From positions 1-9,945 of the forward strand of contig CAMDPJ010000073.1 in the NCBI GenBank assembly GCA_945903925.1: 9,945 bases of DNA. The letters are read 5' to 3'. The position numbers and the translations under genes were made by a program. This stretch comes from Chryseobacterium gleum (GTDB lineage Bacteria; Bacteroidota; Bacteroidia; Flavobacteriales_C; GCA-002722245). Under the pieces are notes generated by a model. It did not search any database and was not told the origin of the DNA. It saw only the letters and a list, made by a program, of their open reading frames with translations. Position 1 is the stretch's first letter. Each line of letters opens with the position of its first letter. Positions 6,634-9,945 of the stretch are shown here, one piece after another.

Positions 6634-6663
6634 CAAAGATAGGATTTTTTGGGAGATGCAAAA
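6634..6663 (-). promoter_or_regulatory. Bacteroidota-type promoter of the thiamine operon
   Basis: On the minus strand TTTTG (6659-6663) is followed after 17 bases by TATCTTTG (6634-6641). This matches the Bacteroidota consensus TTTG / TAnnTTTG with typical spacing. A transcript starting about 5-8 bases downstream would begin almost exactly at the first strand of riboswitch P1 (6627). The position agrees with the riboswitch and lies just past the tspO stop, so the thi operon need not depend on tspO transcription. Confidence 0.75.
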
Positions 6664-6668
6664 GAAAA

Positions 6669-7127
6669 TTAATTATTTACTAAAATATAGGCATTGAGAG
6701 AAGTAGCGATGCAAAGCCACAGAAAGTAAGGTACTGCAAATAATGATTTAAATTTCAAATCGGCAAGAAAATAAAACAAGAAAAATGCAGTAAGTAAAGT
6801 AAGTGCAACAATCACTATTAAACCTACAAAAACGTTATGGTAATAAAAGAAAATAGGATTCCAAGCCACATTGAGTAACCATTGTAAAACAAAAAGAGAA
6901 ACTACAATAGCCCTACTTTCTTTCGACGCGAACAAATACGACATATAAAAAGCAAAACAAATCATGATGAAAGTCCATGCAGCCCCAAAAACCCATCCAG
7001 GGGGAGTCCAAGGAGCTTTAGCCAATTCTTGATACCACTGAGAAGAAACTCCACTACCGGTAAAGAAACCACCCAAACCCAGGGCCAAAAAATTAATCAC
7101 TAAAAAGAGAATTGTTCTATACACCAT
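6669..7127 (-). CDS. tspO: TspO/MBR family tryptophan-rich sensory protein
   Basis: TspO-family proteins are five-helix membrane proteins that bind porphyrins and related ligands and are linked to stress responses in bacteria; their exact role is unsettled. The 152 residues contain five hydrophobic segments (about 4-23, 45-66, 73-90, 98-119 and 128-149). Family signatures are WYQELAKAPWTPPGWVFGAAW (~31-51, conserved W-x-x-L-x-K-P-x-W-x-PP), WLLNVAWNPIFF (~83-94) and PYFLWLCIATSLNAYILVNN (~133-152). The length is normal. A TAAATTTG element lies 11 bases before the ATG. The gene ends only six bases before the thi promoter with no terminator between, so read-through into the riboswitch leader is possible. 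A link to thiamine metabolism is not shown by the protein itself. Confidence 0.93.
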   Translation of the reverse strand: MVYRTILFLVINFLALGLGGFFTGSGVSSQWYQELAKAPWTPPGWVFGAAWTFIMICFAFYMSYLFASKESRAIVVSLFVLQWLLNVAWNPIFFYYHNVFVGLIVIVALTLLTAFFLFYFLADLKFKSLFAVPYFLWLCIATSLNAYILVNN

Positions 7128-7138
7128 ACTTCAAGGTA

Positions 7139-7146
7139 CAAATTTA
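7139..7146 (-). promoter_or_regulatory. Possible -7 element for tspO
   Basis: TAAATTTG on the minus strand matches TAnnTTTG and lies 11 bases upstream of the tspO ATG, which would leave a very short leader. No TTG is found at the expected 17-23 base spacing upstream, so this is only a half-site. Confidence 0.35.
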
Positions 7147-7288
7147 AACAGCAGAAAAATCGAGTGCCTTTAGTTTTGTCTCAAACTCAACATATAAATT
7201 CTCATTTACGATACCCAATTCCAAAGAGAAATCGTGGAATAATTCGAAACTTTAAAATTTTCAACCGTTCTGCGGAAAACAAGAGAGT

Positions 7289-7313
7289 GGTTTGCAAAAG
7301 GAAATTGCAATCC
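7289..7313. other. Hairpin in the 226-base gap between the GGGPS-family gene and tspO
   Basis: GGTTTGCAA and TTGCAATCC form a nine-position stem with one T-T mismatch and a seven-base loop, centred about 50 bases beyond the end of the GGGPS-family gene. There is no U-tract on either strand, so it is not a standard intrinsic terminator; it could still stabilise a 3' end. The rest of the gap (7128-7353) shows no gene, only T-rich sequence directly after the stop at 7354. Confidence 0.35.
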
Positions 7314-7353
7314 CAAAGACAATATGAGTGTAAATAAAAATCTCAAAAAAAGT

Positions 7354-8088
7354 CTATTTATGAATTACAGCCGCTATCTCTCTTATCAACTCCTTATTCC
7401 CCTCAATCGCATTGCCCACCACAATCACATCAGCGCCAGCATCAAAAAGAGCTTTCGCTTTCTCGGCTGAGCGAACACCACCACCAATAATTAAAGGGAT
7501 ATCGATAGATTTTTTAACAGCAGAAACGACTGCTTCGCTCACCGGATTAATCGCACCACTGCCTGCATCCATGAAAATAAGTTTGAGTCCGAGCATCTCA
7601 CCAGCCATCGCTGTGCAAACCGCAATGTCTCTTTTGTTTGCAGGAATAGGGGTAGTATTACTCATATAACTTACAGAACTTGGGGTGCCGCCATCAATGA
7701 GCATATAGCCCGTTGAAATAATTTCCAAGCCGGCCTCTTTTAAAATAGGCGCCGAAATAACATGTTTACCAATCAATAAGTCGGGATTTCTGCCGCTAAT
7801 AAGCGACAAAAACAAAATCGCATCGGCATGAGAATTAATTTGAAGATTGTCGCCAGGAAACAGAACAACAGGAATTTGAGTGTGCAACTTAATTACCTCT
7901 ATACAATCGCTCAAACAATCCTGAGTAAGCAAACTTCCTCCTACAAAAAGATAATCTACTTTGTGTTGATTAGCCAACTCACAAAGGGTTTCCAATGAAT
8001 CTTCATTCTCTTTGTCAGGGTCGACTAAAATGGCAAACTGCTTTTTACCTTCCGCCGATTTCTTAATTATGTGTTGATAAATATTCAT
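7354..8088 (-). CDS. Geranylgeranylglyceryl phosphate synthase family protein (GGGPS, bacterial group)
   Basis: This is a 244-residue TIM-barrel prenyltransferase of the GGGPS/PcrB family, which joins a polyprenyl diphosphate to sn-glycerol 1-phosphate. That is the first committed step of archaeal-type ether lipids, and homologues in Bacteroidota have been described as active GGGP synthases. Motifs seen are ILVDPDK (20-26), YLFVGGSL (46-53), VLFPGDNLQIN (75-85), LFLSLISGRNPDLLIGKHV (92-110), ISTGYMLIDGGTPSSVSYM (124-142), FMDAGSGA (172-179) and the phosphate-binding IIGGGVRSAEKA (200-211) with GADVIVVGNAIEG (218-230). The length and the RNPD-LIG-H segment suggest the larger GGGPS group rather than the heptaprenyl-transferring PcrB of Firmicutes; this subgrouping is from memory. 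It is divergent from ahcY across 79 bases, and no lipid-synthesis partner gene is nearby. Prenyl chain length and in vivo product cannot be read from the sequence. Confidence 0.9.
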   Translation of the reverse strand: MNIYQHIIKKSAEGKKQFAILVDPDKENEDSLETLCELANQHKVDYLFVGGSLLTQDCLSDCIEVIKLHTQIPVVLFPGDNLQINSHADAILFLSLISGRNPDLLIGKHVISAPILKEAGLEIISTGYMLIDGGTPSSVSYMSNTTPIPANKRDIAVCTAMAGEMLGLKLIFMDAGSGAINPVSEAVVSAVKKSIDIPLIIGGGVRSAEKAKALFDAGADVIVVGNAIEGNKELIREIAAVIHK

Positions 8089-8118
8089 GTAACAGCGGCT
8101 AAAATAATGAATTTATAA

Positions 8119-8149
8119 TTGTATTTAGCATGAACATTTCGTAAGTTCG
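8119..8149 (+). promoter_or_regulatory. Probable ahcY promoter
   Basis: TTG (8119-8121) is followed after 20 bases by TAAGTTCG (8142-8149), one mismatch from TAnnTTTG. It lies 19 bases upstream of the ahcY ATG at 8168, in the 79-base divergent gap. No equally good element is seen for the opposite gene. Confidence 0.5.
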
Positions 8150-8167
8150 CACAAATTAAATTTTAAC

Positions 8168-9487
8168 ATGGAAAAAATGACCGAAAAAAAACTCTCTCAC
8201 AAAGTAAAAGACATGTCTTTAGCTGAATGGGGAAGAAAAGAAATTCGCCTTGCCGAAGCTGAGATGCCAGGATTAATGGCTCTTCGTGAAGAATTTGGTG
8301 ACGATCAACCTTTAAAGGGTGCTCGTATTGCAGGATGTTTGCACATGACTATTCAAACTGCTGTATTGATTGAAACTTTGAAAGCCCTTGGTGCTGAAGT
8401 TACCTGGTCCTCTTGTAACATTTTCTCCACACAAGATCATGCTGCTGCTGCTATTGCTGCTGCAGGAATTCCGGTTTACGCTTGGAAAGGATTGAACGAA
8501 GAAGAGTTTGACTGGTGTATTGAACAAACATTGTTCGCTTTTGAGGACGGACAACCATTGAACATGATTTTGGATGATGGTGGTGATTTAACAAATATGG
8601 TTTTGGATAGATTCCCAGAATTGGTAGAAGGTATCAAAGGTATCTCTGAAGAAACTACTACAGGTGTTCACCGTTTGCATGAAAGAGTGGCTAAAGGAAC
8701 ATTATTGTTGCCTGCTATAAATATCAACGATTCCGTTACTAAATCTAAATTCGATAACAAGTACGGTTGCCGTGAATCATTAGTAGATGGTATCCGCCGT
8801 GCTACTGATGTAATGATGGCTGGTAAAGTGGCTGTTGTTGCTGGTTTTGGTGATGTAGGTAAAGGTTCTGCAGATTCATTAAGAGGTGCAGGTGCTCGTG
8901 TTATCGTTACTGAAATCGACCCGATTTGTGCGCTACAGGCTGCAATGGAAGGTTTTGAAGTTAAACCAATGGATAAAGCTGTTTTAGAAGCCGACATCAT
9001 TGTTACTACAACTGGTAACAAAGACATCGTGGTTGGAAAACATTTCGACAACATGAAAGATAAAGCTATTGTTTGTAACATCGGTCACTTCGATAACGAA
9101 ATCGATATGGCTTGGTTGAACAAAACTTACGGAAGTTCTAAAGAAAACATCAAACCTCAAGTTGATAAATACACGAACAAAGCTGGAAATGATATCATCA
9201 TCTTGGCTGAAGGTCGTTTGGTTAACTTAGGTTGCGCAACTGGTCACCCTTCTTTCGTGATGTCTGCTTCTTTTACCAACCAAACATTGGCTCAATTAGA
9301 GTTGTGGTTGAACCCTGGTAAATACGAAAACAAAGTGTACGTTTTACCTAAATCATTAGATGAAAAAGTAGCTCGTTTACACTTGGCGAAAATCGGAGTT
9401 GAGTTAGAAGTATTGAACTCAGAACAAGCTGCCTACATTGGCGTTACTGTTGCTGGCCCGTACAAAGCCGACGCATACAGATACTAG
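8168..9487 (+). CDS. ahcY: Adenosylhomocysteinase (S-adenosyl-L-homocysteine hydrolase)
   Basis: This NAD-dependent cytosolic enzyme reversibly splits S-adenosylhomocysteine into adenosine and homocysteine, removing the inhibitor of methyltransferases. The 439 residues are close to the short, eukaryote-like length and lack the ~40-residue insert found in some bacterial forms. Motifs seen are NIFSTQDHAAAAIAAAGIPV (84-103), LDDGGDLT (135-142), EETTTGVHRL (161-170), the catalytic segment SVTKSKFDN (189-197) with C201 soon after, the NAD-binding GFGDVGKGSA (226-235), CNIGHFDNEID (303-313, with H307), LVNLGCATGHPSFVM (351-365) and the C-terminal KADAYRY, where KPDHYRY is usual. An ATG at 8177 is an alternative start three codons in. 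The gene is rich in GCT, GGT and GTT codons, suggesting high expression, and it ends in a strong terminator, so it is probably monocistronic. Confidence 0.97.
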   Translation: MEKMTEKKLSHKVKDMSLAEWGRKEIRLAEAEMPGLMALREEFGDDQPLKGARIAGCLHMTIQTAVLIETLKALGAEVTWSSCNIFSTQDHAAAAIAAAGIPVYAWKGLNEEEFDWCIEQTLFAFEDGQPLNMILDDGGDLTNMVLDRFPELVEGIKGISEETTTGVHRLHERVAKGTLLLPAININDSVTKSKFDNKYGCRESLVDGIRRATDVMMAGKVAVVAGFGDVGKGSADSLRGAGARVIVTEIDPICALQAAMEGFEVKPMDKAVLEADIIVTTTGNKDIVVGKHFDNMKDKAIVCNIGHFDNEIDMAWLNKTYGSSKENIKPQVDKYTNKAGNDIIILAEGRLVNLGCATGHPSFVMSASFTNQTLAQLELWLNPGKYENKVYVLPKSLDEKVARLHLAKIGVELEVLNSEQAAYIGVTVAGPYKADAYRY

Positions 9488-9506
9488 AATTAATTTCTAT
9501 ATTTTG

Positions 9507-9538
9507 AAAAGACCGCTCGATAGGGCGGTCTTTTTTTT
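9507..9538 (+). terminator. Intrinsic terminator of ahcY
   Basis: AAAAGACCGC (9507-9516) and GCGGTCTTTT (9525-9534) form a perfect 10-bp stem with an eight-base loop, running into eight consecutive T. It begins 20 bases after the ahcY stop. The A-run on the left arm could also allow some termination in the opposite direction. Confidence 0.93.
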
Positions 9539-9945
9539 GTGTTAAGAAATTGGAAGCAGAATCAAAAACTCATCGTTGAAGAAGCATTCGTCTAAAATTA
9601 GGGGCGTTCTAAAAATTAAAATATGAATGACCAGTGAATTAAACTAAGAATTTAAGAATGCTATTTTGCGAATTTGTAAAAACATAAAAAATGACTGCAC
9701 AATACAAAATATAAGGGAAACACAGTTTATTTGATGAAGGTCAGTTGGTAGCCGCGAGCTTTACAACAGCACCACGCCAAAGTAATACGCGAGAAGAAAA
9801 CGAGAAAAAAAGGCTAGGAAAATCATTTGTGGAATACTCATCCACACAAAAAACGCCATCAAGATATTGATGCGCGCTGGACAAAGAAAAATAAAAAACA
9901 CAAGCAAGAGTTGTCCGCCAGTTGGCTTTATGGAACAAAGTATGA
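9539..9945. other. 407-base right-hand end with no identified gene
   Basis: No gene, tRNA or known RNA family is recognised here. The first ~180 bases are AT-rich and stop-laden on both strands. From about 9715 the composition becomes more GC-rich and both strands open up. Plus frame 1 is open from 9715 to 9867 (51 codons, with segments such as TREENEKKRLGKSFVEYSS), but it has no ATG and is preceded in frame by a tiny ATG ORF (9691-9714) ending in TAA. The minus strand is open at 9741-9938 with unconvincing composition. An ATG at 9930 could begin a gene that runs off the window. The stretch could hold a decayed ORF, a small RNA or the leader of the next gene. Confidence 0.4.

Noticed and set aside
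6488..6697. Plus-strand ORF of 69 codons across the thi leader
   Set aside because: It runs antisense through the TPP riboswitch and promoter, whose conserved bases explain the sequence; the translated product has no protein-like pattern.
8312..9081. Minus-strand ORFs inside ahcY (8312-8554 and 8668-9081)
   Set aside because: They are antisense shadows of a strongly coding gene; their serine- and alanine-rich composition mirrors the GCT/GGT codons of ahcY and they show no motif.
7354..9487. Functional link between ahcY and the radical SAM enzymes ThiC/ThiH
   Set aside because: ThiC and ThiH release 5'-deoxyadenosine, not S-adenosylhomocysteine, and ahcY is divergent, separately promoted and terminated. 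Proximity is probably incidental.
9741..9938. 65-residue minus-strand ORF at the right edge
   Set aside because: Composition is erratic, there is no recognisable motif or promoter, and a more protein-like open frame exists on the opposite strand. Mentioned only as part of the unassigned region.
1..9945. Mobile elements, CRISPR arrays, phage or defence genes
   Set aside because: No transposase, integrase, direct-repeat array, target-site duplication or defence-type domain was seen; gene content is housekeeping metabolism.

Overview
This 9.9 kb window is chromosomal DNA from a member of the Bacteroidota. Three things point there: AT-rich leaders without clear Shine-Dalgarno sequences, promoters of the TTTG / TAnnTTTG type, and the gene content (a thiS-C-E-D-E-G-H thiamine operon, and a bacterial geranylgeranylglyceryl-phosphate-synthase family protein). 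No mobile element, CRISPR array, rRNA or tRNA was seen.

Layout. The left edge (1-420) holds the 3' end of an unidentified plus-strand gene. It meets a small unidentified minus-strand gene tail to tail, with the two stop codons overlapping. From 6663 leftward to 509 runs a complete minus-strand thiamine operon: a Bacteroidota promoter, a TPP riboswitch, thiS (GTG start), thiC, a divergent ThiE/TenI-like gene, thiD, thiE, thiG and thiH. From the ThiE-like gene onward every junction is an overlap of 4-20 bases, which indicates strong translational coupling. Upstream, on the same strand, lies tspO, a five-helix membrane protein. A 226-base non-coding gap follows, then the GGGP-synthase family gene. 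Divergent from that gene is ahcY (adenosylhomocysteinase), which ends in a textbook intrinsic terminator. The last ~400 bases contain no gene I can identify.

How the genes work together. ThiC makes the pyrimidine phosphate and ThiD phosphorylates it. ThiS carries sulfur, ThiH makes dehydroglycine from tyrosine, and ThiG assembles the thiazole phosphate. ThiE joins the two halves into thiamine phosphate. TPP, the final cofactor, would bind the leader RNA and shut the operon down. ThiF, the ThiS-adenylating enzyme, and ThiL are not encoded here. The extra ThiE-like protein lacks the metal- and pyrophosphate-binding residues of ThiE and also lacks the TenI histidine, so its role is open.

Most of the window is well-understood metabolism. 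The points most worth a second look are the divergent ThiE-like protein, the absent thiF, a tandem heptamer between thiS and thiC that creates a false upstream thiC start, the overlapping mini-ORF at the thiS GTG start, and the unexplained right-hand end.
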